DNA from: Odobenus rosmarus divergens
Taxonomy: Eukaryota > Chordata > Mammalia > Carnivora > Odobenidae
Length of the DNA: 64,000 nt
Reading direction: 5' to 3'
NCBI RefSeq assembly: GCF_000321225.1
Contig: NW_004451414.1
Coordinates: 160,291-224,290 of the forward strand
Part shown: in pieces, positions 1 to 11,129 of the stretch
How positions within the stretch are numbered: position 1 is the first letter of the stretch
Layout of the letters: the number at the start of each line of letters is the position of its first letter
Position numbers and translations under genes: made by a program
Notes under the pieces: generated by a model
Told to the model about the DNA's origin: nothing
The model's input: only the letters and a program-made list of their open reading frames with translations
Database searches by the model: none

Positions 1-1160
1 GCCAAGAAGAGAACTGATTAATAACACTGGGGAATCAAGAAATTTTAGAATGGTAATGATTGGCATGTAATTTTTAGTGGTTTCTGAATCTGGGCAGAAA
101 TGTTCTTCACTATGCCAAATCTTTAGGACAATTCTGTCACCGTATCATTGTTGAATTAGTGCAGCGTTGCTTTGGATAACAAAGGAGAGGAGTTTTCATT
201 TCCCTTTAGGAGAGAAAGACAACACAGATTTGGAGCAGGCAGCATTAAGGTGAAGTAAAGGTGGGAAGTTCTTAATGACTGAACCAAAACAGGAAGTTAC
301 AGGCAACCGTAGGCCAGAGTTAGCCCCTCTTTTTGGGAATGTGCAGAAGTATTGAGAATCTTGGACTTCTTCTGGTTATTTAAGTTGGAAACTTGATTTA
401 TTTCATGTGAATGTCAAACAAGATGGTGCCTTCAGAAAGCTGGAGAGCTTGGAGGTAATCAGGACATATATAACTAATGAAATATTCCATTTTTTAAACT
501 TTCTAGTATAAATTTGAGGTTTAGGGTTCAAACTTCAAAATGTTTCCCATTAAATAGCAATATAGCAAAACAAACATTCCAAAGCTATTAAACACAAGAA
601 TCAAGCACCAACTATGCATCTACTAGCACAAGTCTGACGTGTTTTGTTGACATTGGGCGAGTTTTGAGGATTCGACTGGGCCATTTCCCTAATGCTTTTG
701 AACCTCTGCAATTTTAGTGTGTTATTCCTTGTTCTGTCCCTTCCATTACCTCCAAGTTCCCTTATTCAGATCACATGCTTCCAGTCTCACTTTGAGGATG
801 AGAAGGGGACTATGACCAGACAAAAACAGAGGACAGGGAAATCATTGGTTTTTCCCGGGCTCCAGAAGTTTCTTGCAGAGGTCTTGCTAGGAGCCAAAGT
901 GCAGGATGCAGATCCCAGTTTGGCCTCTGCCAAACTTGCCACGATACCCCACACGCCATGGTAAGGTCAGCTGCGCTAGGCTGAACTGCAGGTTTTCTCC
1001 CTGTAGGCTGAGATGTTATAACTTCTGATATTCCAGGCCCTTGTAGGTTGACTCATTAAAGCCACAGGAGATTGGCTCACAGCACTCAGGCTCACCCAAG
1101 GCTCATTTGTAAACCAGAAAATCAATTTTCTAATTTACAGTGATTCAGATTCAGCTACCA
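1..1160. other. Unannotated repeat-poor DNA
   Basis: I see no gene, RNA or confident repeat here. A 90-residue frame at 692-964 has no recognisable domain and no splice or promoter context, so it is treated as chance. Confidence 0.5.
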
Positions 1161-1164
1161 TTTG

Positions 1165-1275
1165 TTTGGAGCATGCTGCATGCCAAGCATTGAGCTCAAG
1201 GCTTTCTTACTCATGATTGTGTTTAATCCTCCTGTCAATGGTCAGTGGATGTGCCCAAAGGGAAGCCAATTTAGA
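1165..1275 (-). repeat. MIR-like SINE remnant, antisense
   Basis: The words catgccaagcattgagctc and gtgtttaatcctcctgtcaa resemble the antisense MIR core (a 'gccaggcactgtgct...ttaatcctcacaa' pattern). The match is short and diverged, so the boundaries are approximate. Confidence 0.35.
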
Positions 1276-1616
1276 AAAATGAAGCAGGTTTAAAGAGTTT
1301 CTTGGAAATATCAAATCAAGGCAAAGAGAAATAGAGCACCTATGGACGTAATCTTAAAATAGAAGGATGCTTTTGAGTCTTTCTCTTACATATACCTACT
1401 TAGGAAACCAATGTCAGTAAGGAAACCCAGACTGCTCCCCCTTGGCAGTGCAGGACCCTGTCTGATCAAAACTTTCTCCTACTCTTTTCAGGATTTCATG
1501 CTGATGCTTTGTGCCTCCCCACAACATCTTATTCCCTCACAACCAGACTGCTTCTGCAGAAGGAGGGGTAGGCACAGTAGGTTTTCTTTAATACAGGAGA
1601 ATGTCCCCCATCTCTT

Positions 1617-1818
1617 TTTTTTTTTTTTAAGATTTTATTTATTTATTTGACAGAGAGAGACACAGCGAGAGAGGGAACAGAAGCAGCGGGAGTAGGAGAG
1701 AGAGAAGCAGGCTCCCCGCTGAGCAGGGAGCCCGATGCGGGGCTCGATCCCAGGACACTGGGATCATGACCTGAGCTGAAGGCAGACACTTAATGACTGA
1801 GCCACCCAGGCACCCCCA
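1617..1818 (-). mobile_element. Can-SINE, antisense, with target-site duplication
   Basis: The element reads T-run, aagattttatttatttattt, a purine-rich GAGA block, gcaggctccccgctgagcag, gctcgatcccaggac and finally gagccacccaggcacccc, which is a complete carnivoran tRNA-Lys SINE in reverse. It is flanked by a perfect 13-bp duplication, tcccccatctctt, at 1604-1616 and 1819-1831. Its tRNA-derived head contains degenerate pol III A- and B-box sequences. No protein is encoded. Confidence 0.96.
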
Positions 1819-2109
1819 TCCCCCATCTCTTAAATAGATGCAAACTCTTTCTTGAAGCTATCTCCTTTTCCATAGTAGCAGACTGGGCAATTTGCCTCCA
1901 GAGTAAATCTCTGGAACCTTCTCCACCTATGCTGAGAGGAGAAGGTAATCTGTGTCCTCTCTGTGACTCTAGGCATGTCTTGAAGACATGGGAGGGAGGA
2001 GGGACACAGATGGAAGAGATTCAAACTTTTAAAGTTTATAATCACAAATAGTTTCTACACCTAAAAAAATAAAGTTTATAATCATATGGAAGAACTGTCA
2101 GGTGTGTCA

Positions 2110-2495
2110 GTTTGAGATTTTTAATTAATTTAAGCATTTATGCAGTGCCATGCATTATATGTATAGAGATAAATGAGTCACTTTCAAAGAACTCATTGTC
2201 CAATGGGGAACACACACATGTAAGGAAATAATTCTAATGCAGTGAGCTAAATGTTAATGGAAGTATAAACATGGTACCACCAGAGAATTGAGGTTTGGAA
2301 AATTCTGACTCCATGGCCAGGGAAAGTCTCACAGCTAAGGTGACATTTGAGCAGTTTTAAATTAAAAACAAATTCACTGGACAGGAATAGGAGGGGCAGT
2401 GGAAAAGGGGATGAAGAGGAAGGTTTAGAGGAAGGCATTCTGAGTGGAAGGAACAGAGGCCTAAGACACCACATGACTCTTAAAGTACAAGACAT
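2110..2495 (-). repeat. LINE-2 3' region, antisense remnant
   Basis: The order of diagnostic words fits the antisense L2 3' part: gcagtgccatgcatt, gaactcattgtccaatgggg, agggaaagtctcacagc, gtgacatttgagcag and ggcattctgagtggaaggaac. These correspond to reversed L2 consensus phrases about tissue-wide 'ctgctcaaatgtcac' type sequence. It is heavily diverged and has no reading frame of note. Confidence 0.55.
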
Positions 2496-2814
2496 TTGGT
2501 ATACCTACAGTGACTCATGAGTGGAAATGAGGCTGAGAGTTAGGTGGGATCAAATCAAAACTGACTAATTGTTAAGATTAGAAGCCTACAGTAGCCAATA
2601 GGTACCAAATCTAAGCAATGTCATATAAAGAACGTATCGGCATTTTTAAAAGAATAGTGTTATGATTTGTGCAAGTTATTTTGTTTTGTAACTAAGTAAA
2701 AATAATGTGTGAATGATACTTGTTTTAGGGAAGTCTGTTATTCTGTGTTTAAAATATTATTTTGATAATATTCTAAATATTTCACAATGTACTTCCTTAT
2801 TTAATATTTCCTGA

Positions 2815-3050
2815 TATACCAGCAACTTAATATATAGTATGTAGCTCTGGTATAGTGGGAAGAGGGCTAAACCTAGACACAGAAAATTTGGCTCTGAGTC
2901 CCGACTCTTCCTCTTTCTCACTGTGTGACCTTGTTGAGTCACTTAACTTTACTGAGATTCAATTTTTGCATCAATGAAATAGGGATACTGATATCCACCT
3001 TCTGGTTGGCTATGAGGATTAAACTAAGGAACAAATGAGAAAGCCCTTGG
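2815..3050 (+). repeat. MIR SINE, sense
   Basis: The order tatagtgggaagagggc, ctctgagtcccgactctt, cactgtgtgaccttgttgag, cacttaactttactgag, aaatagggatactgata and gaggattaaactaagg follows the MIR consensus from head to tail. It is an ancient tRNA-derived mammalian SINE without coding capacity. Confidence 0.72.
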
Positions 3051-3288
3051 ACCTAAAAGGTCCCCCAGGGATTCCAATTCATGAAATAGAAGGTGCTGTT
3101 AGGTGATATTTAACAGACCCTGCTGATCTTGAGTAGTCAATTTCAATCTCCCCCTCTTTTCTGGAGGAGAGCATTCAGGCTCAGAGAGCGAAGACTAGGG
3201 ATGGAGCTAAACCAAAGTCTGGACCCCCAAAACTATGCACCAGTGTAATTCAGTAATGGTTCTCTGGAATGACTTCATAAACAGGAAG

Positions 3289-3500
3289 CCAGGGCGCCTG
3301 GGTGGCTCAGTTGGTTAAGCGACTGCCTTCGGCTCAGGTCATGATCCTGGAGTCCCGGGATCGAGTCCCGCATCAGGCTCCCTGCTCGGCAGGGAGTCTG
3401 CTTCTCCCTTGGACCCCTCCCCCTTCTCATTCTCTCTCTCTCTCATTCTCTCTCTCAAATAAATAAATAAAATCTTTAAAAAAAATAAAATAAAATAAAA
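3289..3500 (+). mobile_element. Can-SINE, sense, with target-site duplication
   Basis: A full element runs from gggcgcctgggtggctcag through the tRNA-like part (gggatcgagtcccgc) and a TC-rich tract to an A-rich tail. It is bounded by the 12-bp direct repeat ataaacaggaag at 3277-3288 and 3501-3512. It lies 1.5 kb from the opposite-strand SINE at 1617. Confidence 0.97.
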
Positions 3501-3512
3501 ATAAACAGGAAG

Positions 3513-4046
3513 ACAAAACCTCAAATAAAAACTTATACAGAAGTGTGTTAACATATATGGAAAGAGGTCCTGATTCCTTGATCCAAATGTGACTGGTTTG
3601 CTGTTTAAATAAAAGAAGTAAAAGAAAATCTGATGGTTAAGAGAATAACATATCCCACTTCTTCCACTCAATGAAAAAAAAATTAGCTCTCTTCCTTATC
3701 ATAAACTATATTGTAAACTCATAACTAGTTCTAGTGCTATCTACTGATTAAAGGTTGATTTGCTGAGGATGAAAGTAAAATCTTGATTGAATGATAATCC
3801 CACTAAAGAGAAATAGGTGGATTCCTATTTTAACCCATATGGTTTCTGTGATAGAGTTTTCAGAAACAATACTCTTAATAAATCTGTCAAATTAAAAACA
3901 AAACAAGAATAATTTTTTCAAGAAAGTGAACATAGCCTCATTTATTAAAAATAGACTTTGTGTTCTTAAGATTCCAATACTAAACAGAATAGACTACATG
4001 AATTTAAATAAAAGCATTCAGGTAGAAAGGGGGAACTTTCTTTGTT
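3513..4046. other. AT-rich DNA, nothing recognised
   Basis: There is no gene, RNA or recognisable repeat between the two flanking Can-SINE insertions. Confidence 0.5.
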
Positions 4047-4066
4047 AGAATTATAATAAAATTCAG

Positions 4067-4263
4067 GGGCACCTGGCCACGTGGCTCAGTCGTTAAGTGT
4101 CTGCCTTTGGCTCAGGTCATGGTCCCAGGGTCCTGGGATTGAGCCCCACATCAGGCTCTCTGCTCAGCGGGAAGTCTGCTTCTCCCTCTCCCAGTCCCCC
4201 TGCTTGTGTTCCCTCTCTTGCTGTGTGTCTCTGTCAAATAAATAAATAAAAATCTTTAAAAAA
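4067..4263 (+). mobile_element. Can-SINE, sense, with 20-bp target-site duplication
   Basis: The head is gggcacctggccacgtggct, a variant of the usual gcctgggtggct, followed by ctgcctttggctcaggtcat, a TC-rich tract and an aaataaataaaaatc tail. A perfect 20-bp direct repeat lies at 4047-4066 and 4264-4283, which defines the ends exactly. Confidence 0.97.
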
Positions 4264-4329
4264 AGAATTATAATAAAATTCAGAGTAAGAAATTCCATTT
4301 CATAGCAAATGGTGGGCTATATTATCAAA

Positions 4330-5254
4330 CTAATCCTCTTGCTGAAGAAAACTAAAAATACTGGACAAAGTGTATTTTTTTAAAAAGATAGACGAGTTGA
4401 AAAGATAATAAGATATTAAAGATTTCTAAATCCTAAGTGTAACTGGATCACTGAAGCTTCTTTTGTTCATATGGCATTTACCCAATCTCCCAAAATTAAA
4501 CTCCAGATTTGACAGCTTCGTACAGAAAAAAAGCAGCAAAAATCTAGAGCTTTTTAAGTTACAAAAACCAGTTAGAGACCTTCCTCACATTAAGACAGAC
4601 CTCAAAAGACTAACTCCTCAGCCAAAGATGAAACAGAATTAAGTATGTGTCCCAACTACTCCCCACGAAGAGAATTGCATGCCCACACCCAAAGGGAATT
4701 GTAAGGACAGTTACACTGTGGAGAAGGGAAAAACAAAAATTCTGGAAAAGAAAAAAGTCATAAAACTTGGTCATCAAAAAATAAATAAATAAACAACAAA
4801 AAAGTAAATAACCTCTCAAAAAGTGATCCCAGAGTATGACTGCCCTCAAGGGCCAGTCAGAAGTGAAAACAAATCTTCTCTGGAGATATAAGTCTTCATA
4901 CTAATCCTCAAAGGATCATTACAAATACCTATCTTCAAGGACAAAGAGTAAAATAAAGCCGAGGACACATGAAAACCAGGCATACCAAGCAAGCATCAGT
5001 AGAAAGAAAAGACAACAGAAAAAGATCCACAAAGTCTTCTGGTATTAAAGTTGGAAAAGCAGATTATAAGTTAACTGTGCTTAAAATGTTGAAAAAATAA
5101 AGACAAACTTGACATACATAAATAGGAAAATACTGAAAGTGACCAAGTAGATTTGAAAAAGAACCAAACAGTGCCTAAAAATTTTAAGAATAACTATAAT
5201 GGAAAACTCAGTGGTGGTGTTTGACAGCAGATGAAACAGAACTTAAGAGAATCA
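4330..5254 (+). repeat. Old L1M-type 5' region, sense
   Basis: The A-rich plus-strand text includes aggacacatgaaaaccaggc, atcagtagaaagaaaagac, agattataagttaactgtgc, tgaccaagtagatttg and gatgaaacagaacttaagag. These resemble the 5'UTR/ORF1 start of old mammalian L1M copies. It is interrupted by the next L1 at about 5257. Identification is by eye only. Confidence 0.45.
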
Positions 5255-5256
5255 AT

Positions 5257-7380
5257 AGGGGACTTCTGAGATGATGGTGGAGTAGGAGAATCCTAAGCCC
5301 CCTTGTCCCCAAAATACAATTAGATAATGCCCACATCAGTGTAAATAACCCCGAAAATGACCAGAAGACTGACAGAAGACTCTCCACAGCTAAATGTATA
5401 GAAGAACAAAAAAGAGACATGGTCAGGAACTAACCTGACCCAAGGGATTGTCCATGTCCATAGCAGGGAGGGATGCCATGGATACAGGAAGGGTACAGGA
5501 ACAGACCCCCACACCAGGTACCCCACGCAGGGGGTCTCACATGGGGAAGACAAATCCCTATAATATCTAGCTTTGAAAACCAAAGGGGACTAACAATTGG
5601 TGGGGCTTAACACCTGGAACTTTAAAAAAATCAGCAGGCTTACCTCTGGGAAAACCAAGAGGATCATCTGAGTCTCCAACCTTAAAGAGACAGCACAAAA
5701 AAACGGCCTCACTGAGATACTGCATAGACGCATCAGCTTGAAAAATGACTAGGGTATACAGGAGGGAGATTCATTTACAAATCTCAGAACACGAAGGGGC
5801 AGGGATCTTTGGCACACTTCTCTAAGGACAAAAGACCTGGTGGTCACCATTTCCTCTCCCTAACCCCACCCCTACTTACATACACAGACATCTGAAGTAA
5901 TTGTATATATGTCCCACACATACAATGGAATATTACTCAGCCAGTAAGGCATTGAACACTCTCCACCTAGCTTGCTAAAAGCATGCCCCACCCACATGTT
6001 CTCCTCCACCCTAGCCTCAGCAGGAGTTTTCCAAGGCAGCAGCAGTTCCCCTCCTGCTGTGGACCAACAATGGACCTTGCTAGTACTGCATGCCTTACCC
6101 TCAGATTCTTCCTCAAACATGCCTTTTTCAGCTCAGCCTTTCTCAACAAGAGTCTTTGAGGGCAGCTGCAGGTCTCCTCCCACAGGGGACCTGCATGCCC
6201 TGCCTCCACATTTTCTTGCAGACCTGCCTCCTCCAACAGCCCTTGGTAAGAGTCCATCCAAGTGCTGCCACAGCCTAGCAGTGTGCAAGTAGCCCCAACA
6301 AGGGCCAGCACCACTCCAAAGTGACTCCTGCCCTAGATAGAGGGGGAGATAACCACACACCCTGGTCTGATTAGGGCCCCAAGAGTGGGCTGGGGGCAAA
6401 CATCTGGTCTGACTAGAGGCCCCACCCACCAACAAAAGCTTCTGTTGTACAACAAACAGAAAGTGCCCTGCAGTTCAGGGCTTCTGCATCTCTGGCAAAT
6501 GGCTGGTCTGACTCAACTCAAGATAGAGTTGGCCCCAGACTGGCCCACTAACACCACCGGGACCAAACCCTGCCCACAACAGGCAAAGAGAGCCATTGCA
6601 AATGACTGAAAGCAAATGCAATTGTGCTACAAGAGTAAGGCACATGCAACACACATAGAAGACACCCCTGAGGTGCCAGGTTCTTGTGAACAAGGGACAA
6701 TTCATTGTAGGCCACTGCAGGAACTCTTCATCATAAGGCCACTACTTTCAAGAGCAGGAGATGTAGCTGACTTTTCTAACACAAGAAACAGACACACAGA
6801 GTTGTAAAAAATGAGAAGACAGCAGAATATGTCCCAAATGAAAGAATAGGACAAAATCACAGCAAGGGAGTTAAACAAAATGGAGGTAAGTAATAAGCCT
6901 GAAAGAGATTTTGAAGTAATCAAAATACTGGACTTGAGAAAAGAGTAGGGGACCTCTGTGAGAGCCTTAACAAAGAGATAAAAACCTAAAAAGTAACCAA
7001 TCAGAGATGAGGAATTCAATAATAAATTAAAAATACACCAGAGGGAGTAATTAGTAAACTAGAGGAAGTCAAGGAATGGATCACCAACCTGGAGGACAGA
7101 GTAATAAACAATCAGGCTGAACAGGAAAGAGAAAATAGAAAGAACATAATAAATAAAAATAGACTTAGGGAACTCAACAATACCATCAAGTGTAATAACA
7201 TTGCATTATAGGATTCCAGAAAGAGGAGAGAGAGAAAAACAGGCAAATATTTTATTTGAAGAAATAGCTGAAAATTTCCCAAATCAGGGAAAGGAAACAA
7301 AAACCCAAATCCAGAGGCACAGAGAGTCCCTGGCAATAATCAACCCAAGGAGGTCTACACCAAGACACATAGTAATTCAA
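5257..7380 (+). mobile_element. LINE-1 copy A: 5'UTR and ORF1, first part
   Basis: It begins with agatgatggtggagtaggag, a decayed version of the L1 5' end seen intact at 63654. The 5'UTR runs to about 6800. The ORF1 region follows: a coiled-coil-like stretch around 6900-7190, then a frame whose residues read EEIAENFPNQGKE and RRSTPRHIVI, which match carnivoran L1 ORF1. ORF1 carries frameshifts and stops. A younger L1 3' end interrupts it at about 7381 and it resumes at about 7986. Very few CpGs remain, so it is old. Confidence 0.82.
5886..5968 (+). repeat. Small foreign patch in the copy A 5'UTR
   Basis: The words acaatggaatattactcagc are the conserved codons for the YTMEYYSA-type segment near the L1 ORF2 C-terminus. 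Here they interrupt 5'UTR sequence that continues on both sides. The patch is about 80 bases and has no clear duplication at its ends. Confidence 0.4.
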
Positions 7381-7710
7381 ATAGAGCTACTCTATGACCC
7401 AACAATTGCACTACTGGGTATTTACCCCAAAGACACAGATGTAGTGAAAAGAAGGGCCATATGCACCCCAATGTTCATAGCAGCAAGGTCCACAATAGCC
7501 AAACTGTGGAAAGAGCCAAGATGCCCTTCAACAGATGAATGGATAAAGATGTGGTCCATATATACAATGGAATATTACTCAGCCATCAGAAAGAATGAAC
7601 ACCCAACTTTTATATCAACATGGATGGGACTGGAGGATATTATGCTAAGTGAAATAAGTCAAGCAGAGAAAGTCAATTATCATATGGTTTCACTTATTTG
7701 TGGAACATAA
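7201..7710 (+). pseudogene. 169-codon chimeric frame across an L1-in-L1 junction
   Basis: The frame is open for 169 codons. The first 60 residues derive from ORF1 of the older copy A (EEIAENFPNQGKE, STPRHIVI). From about residue 64 it reads YDPTIALLGIYPKD, CTPMFIAA, CPSTDEWIK and YTMEYYSAI, the C-terminal part of L1 ORF2 belonging to the inserted younger copy. The join is in frame by chance. It has no reverse-transcriptase or endonuclease domain, and nothing suggests that it is a selected gene. Confidence 0.55.
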
Positions 7711-7985
7711 GGAATAGCATGGAGGACATTAGGAGAAGGAAGGGAAAAATGAAGGGGGGGAATCGGAGGGGGAGATGAACCATGAGAGACTATGGACTCT
7801 GAGAAACAAACTGAGGGTTTTAGAGGGGAGGGTGTGGGGGATGGGTTACCCCAGTGATGGCTATTAAGGAGGGCACATACTGCATGGAGCACTGGGTGTT
7901 ATACGAAAACAATGAATCATGGCATACTACATAAAAAACTAATGATGTACTGTATGGTGACTAACATAATAAAATAAAATTAAGT
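7381..7985 (+). mobile_element. Younger LINE-1 3' end, 5'-truncated, inserted in copy A
   Basis: It contains the ORF2 C-terminus (STDEWIK, YTMEYYSA, ILLSEISQ-like) and then a purine-rich 3'UTR with gaaacaaactgagggt, ggagcactgggtgtta and tatggtgactaacataa, ending in an A-rich tail. Copy A ORF1 sequence lies on both sides. The single 3'UTR module differs from the doubled module at 32800. No exact target-site duplication is visible. Confidence 0.88.
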
Positions 7986-8771
7986 ATGATTAGACAGAAA
8001 AAAACAAAATGGCAAAAAGTAATGATAAATGTAGAATTTTAAAAGCAGCAAGAGTAAAGAAAACAGATACAAGGGAAACCCTATAAGGCTATAGCTTATT
8101 TTTTGGCAGAAATTTTGCAGGCCAGAAGAAAATGGCATGATACATTCTGCAAAAAGAAAACCTGCAGCCAAGAATACTCTAACCACCAAGGGTATCATTC
8201 AGAATACAAGGAGATGTAAGGAGTTTAGTTAAAGGAATTCGTGACCACTAAACCAGCCCTACAAGAAATGTTAAAGGGGACTCTGTGAGTGGAAAGGAAA
8301 GACCCTAAAGAGGAATAAGAAAGGTAGGAAGCAGAAAAGCTGTAAGATTAGGTATATCTATAAAAATCAGTCAAGAGATTCACAAAATAAAAGGATATAA
8401 AATATGATACCATATATCTAAAATGTAGGGGGAGAGAAGTAAAGAATGTGTTCAAACTTAAGCGACCATCAGTTTAATATAGACTACTATATGCATAAGA
8501 TGTTATATACAAGCCTAATGGTAACCTCCAAAAACTGGTAATAGAATGCAAAAAATAAAGAGAAAGGAATCCAAGTATATTACTGAAGAAAGCCAACAAA
8601 CCATAAGAGAAGAGAGCAAGAGAGGAAAAGCACTACAAAGAAAACCACAAAACAATGAACAAGATGGTAATAAGTATGTACATATCAATAATTACCTTGA
8701 ATGTAAATGGGCTAAACACTCCAACCAAAAGACATAGGGTGACAGAACAGATTAAGAAAAAAAAAAAAAGG
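7986..8771 (+). mobile_element. LINE-1 copy A, second part: ORF1 end to start of ORF2
   Basis: It continues ORF1 with aaaatggcaaaaagtaatga, aaagcagcaagagtaaag and ctacaagaaatgttaaaggg, then the inter-ORF region and the first ORF2 codons near cttgaatgtaaatgggctaa. Recognisable L1 stops at an A-run (8756-8769), and a second L1 5'UTR begins at once. All later ORF2 sequence is absent. Confidence 0.8.
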
Positions 8772-10970
8772 CCCAAATCCTGAGGAAGGTGGTGGTGGAG
8801 GAGGACCCAAGCCTTGCCTAATCCCACAAATACAACTAGATACTATCAAATCATCCTAAATACCCCAGAAATCAACCTAAAGAAAACAAACTCCACAACT
8901 AACGGTAGAGAAGAGGACACATCAAGTAAGGTATTAAGTATGGAGACGTGGTTTAGGGGAGAAACATATCCTGGCTGCTGCAGAGGGGAGGGAGCCGTGG
9001 TCACAGAGAAGGGTGAGAGAGAAGAGGACACTGGGGAAAGCACAAGGAGAATGTTTCCCCGTAACTATTTGCTTGGAAAATGAGAGGGGTCGAATTTCAT
9101 GAGTTCTTGCAACCAGTGGGGTGTAAAGCCTAGAGTTTTAAAACTCAGCAGGTTTGGCCTGAATAGAGCCCAGAGAGTATTGTGCTGCTCTTGGAGAGAA
9201 GGCTGGTAAACAACCTGAAGTACCCAGCGTGGAAACATATGTGAAGAGCACTTAGGGCAGAAAGATTATCTTAGCTCTTCCCTAAGAGGAAGCATTCATG
9301 GACACAACTTTCTGGGGACAAAGGAGCTAGCTAGCTGGTGCCATTTCTCTCCTCCACCCCTCAGGACAAACACAGCGTCATTGACCGGCAGGGGGTGGGG
9401 GGGCAGCACAGTGCCAACACTGCTTACTAACTTGCTTACACTAAGCCCCACCCCCTGTGCTCCAGTAGAACTGCTCTTCTCAGTCACACTTACTTCAATC
9501 CCTGCGCAATGGGCCTCTCCTCCATAAAACCAGCACAAACCTCTGCCCACACCATGTGTCCCAACCAGAGAGTCTTGCAAGGCTTCAGTTCCAGTGGAAG
9601 CAGTGATGGGTCTCATTTCACAAGCCGACCAGAACATGCTTAGTTAAAAGTCACCACATTCAGGCCAGGGACCAAACACTGCCAACAAGAGGCAAGGAGA
9701 ACCTTTGCAAATGACTAGCCTGAAGGATAGAGCAACCAGAACACAACAGCAGAGTGCATGCAGCACACACCGAAGATACTTCCAGAAGCATCAGGCACTG
9801 GGCACTATATGACTTCTTCTTCATAAAGTCATTACTTTCAGGAACAGGAGACATAACTGGCTTTTCTAACACAGAGAAGTAGGCAGAAACTTAGACAAAG
9901 TAAAACAAAGGAATTTATCCCAAATGAAAAAAACAAGATAAGGTCATGGCCAGAGATGTAAGCTAAACAGATATAAGTAACATGCCTCATGGAGAATTTA
10001 AAGCAACAATCATAAGGATATTCACTGGACTTGAGAAAAGAGTGGAAGATTTCAGGGAGACTCTTGCCACAAAGGTAGAAGAGTTAATAAAGAATCAGAG
10101 ATGAAGAGTGCAATAAACAAGATGAGAAACACACCTGATGCAATGAACAGCAGGCTGGAAGAAGCAGAGGAATGAATGAATGACTTAGAAAAGAAAGTGG
10201 TGGAAAGTAATGAGGCTGAAGAAGAGAGAGAAAGAAGAATTATGTAAAACGAGAAGACACTGGGAATTCAGTGACTCCAAATGTAATAACATTTGCATTA
10301 TAGGAGTCCCAGAAGAAGAAGAAAGGGGGGCAGAAAATTTGAAGAAATAATAGCTGAAAATGTCCCTCATCTGGGGAAATAAACAGACATCCAGATCCAG
10401 GAGGCACAGAGAACTCCCATTAAAATCAACAAAAACAAGCCAACACCAAAACATACTGTAATTAAATTTGCAAAATCTAGCGATAAAGGAAAAGTCTTTA
10501 AAGCAGCAAAAGTAGTCATTAACTTACAAGGGAAAACCCAAAAGGCTAGCTGGAGATTTTTCAACAGAAACTTGTCAGGCCAGAATAGAGCAGCATGATA
10601 TATTCAAAGTGATGAATGGGAAAAATATGCAGTCAAGAATATTCTACCCAGCAAGGCTATCATTCAATACAGAAGGAGAGATACAGAGTTTCCAAAACAA
10701 ACAAAAATTAAAGAAATTCCTGATCACCAAACCCCCCAAAAAAGGGGACTCTTTGAGTGCAAAGGAAAGACCAAAAGTGATATAAAGACCAAAGCAGTAA
10801 AAATGAACATTTCTATAAAAATCAGTCACAGAACTCACAAAAAAGGATATAAAATATAATAACATATACCTAAAACATGGGGAGAAGAATGGGTTCAAAC
10901 TTAAATGACCATCAATATAATATAGACTGCTATATGCACAAGAAGTTAAATACAAATAATTAAATACAAA
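8772..10970 (+). mobile_element. LINE-1 copy B: 5'UTR and ORF1, ORF2 missing
   Basis: The 5' start (ggtggtggtggaggaggacc) is followed by agacgtggtttaggggag and a 5'UTR to about 9890, similar along its length to copy A but not identical. ORF1 follows: cactggacttgagaaaagag, gaggcacagagaactcc, a C-terminal part with ccagcaaggctatcattc, and ggggactctttgagtg. It has stops and indels. It breaks off in the inter-ORF region near 10970 without ORF2. Confidence 0.82.
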
Positions 10971-11129
10971 TACTGAGTATGGATTTCTCTTTATTTTTTC
11001 TACTATACACCTGGCTTCTTAAATTTGTACATTAGTGTGTCTTAGTAGTTTCCAAGCAATTATCTTCTTGAAAATTTCCTGAGAATATTCACAATATTTT
11101 GTGTTCCATTATCAGGAAAGTATATGTAC

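Noticed and set aside
3289..3500. tRNA-like head of the Can-SINEs considered as tRNA genes
   Set aside because: The cloverleaf is degenerate and the segment continues into a SINE body and A-rich tail with target-site duplications.
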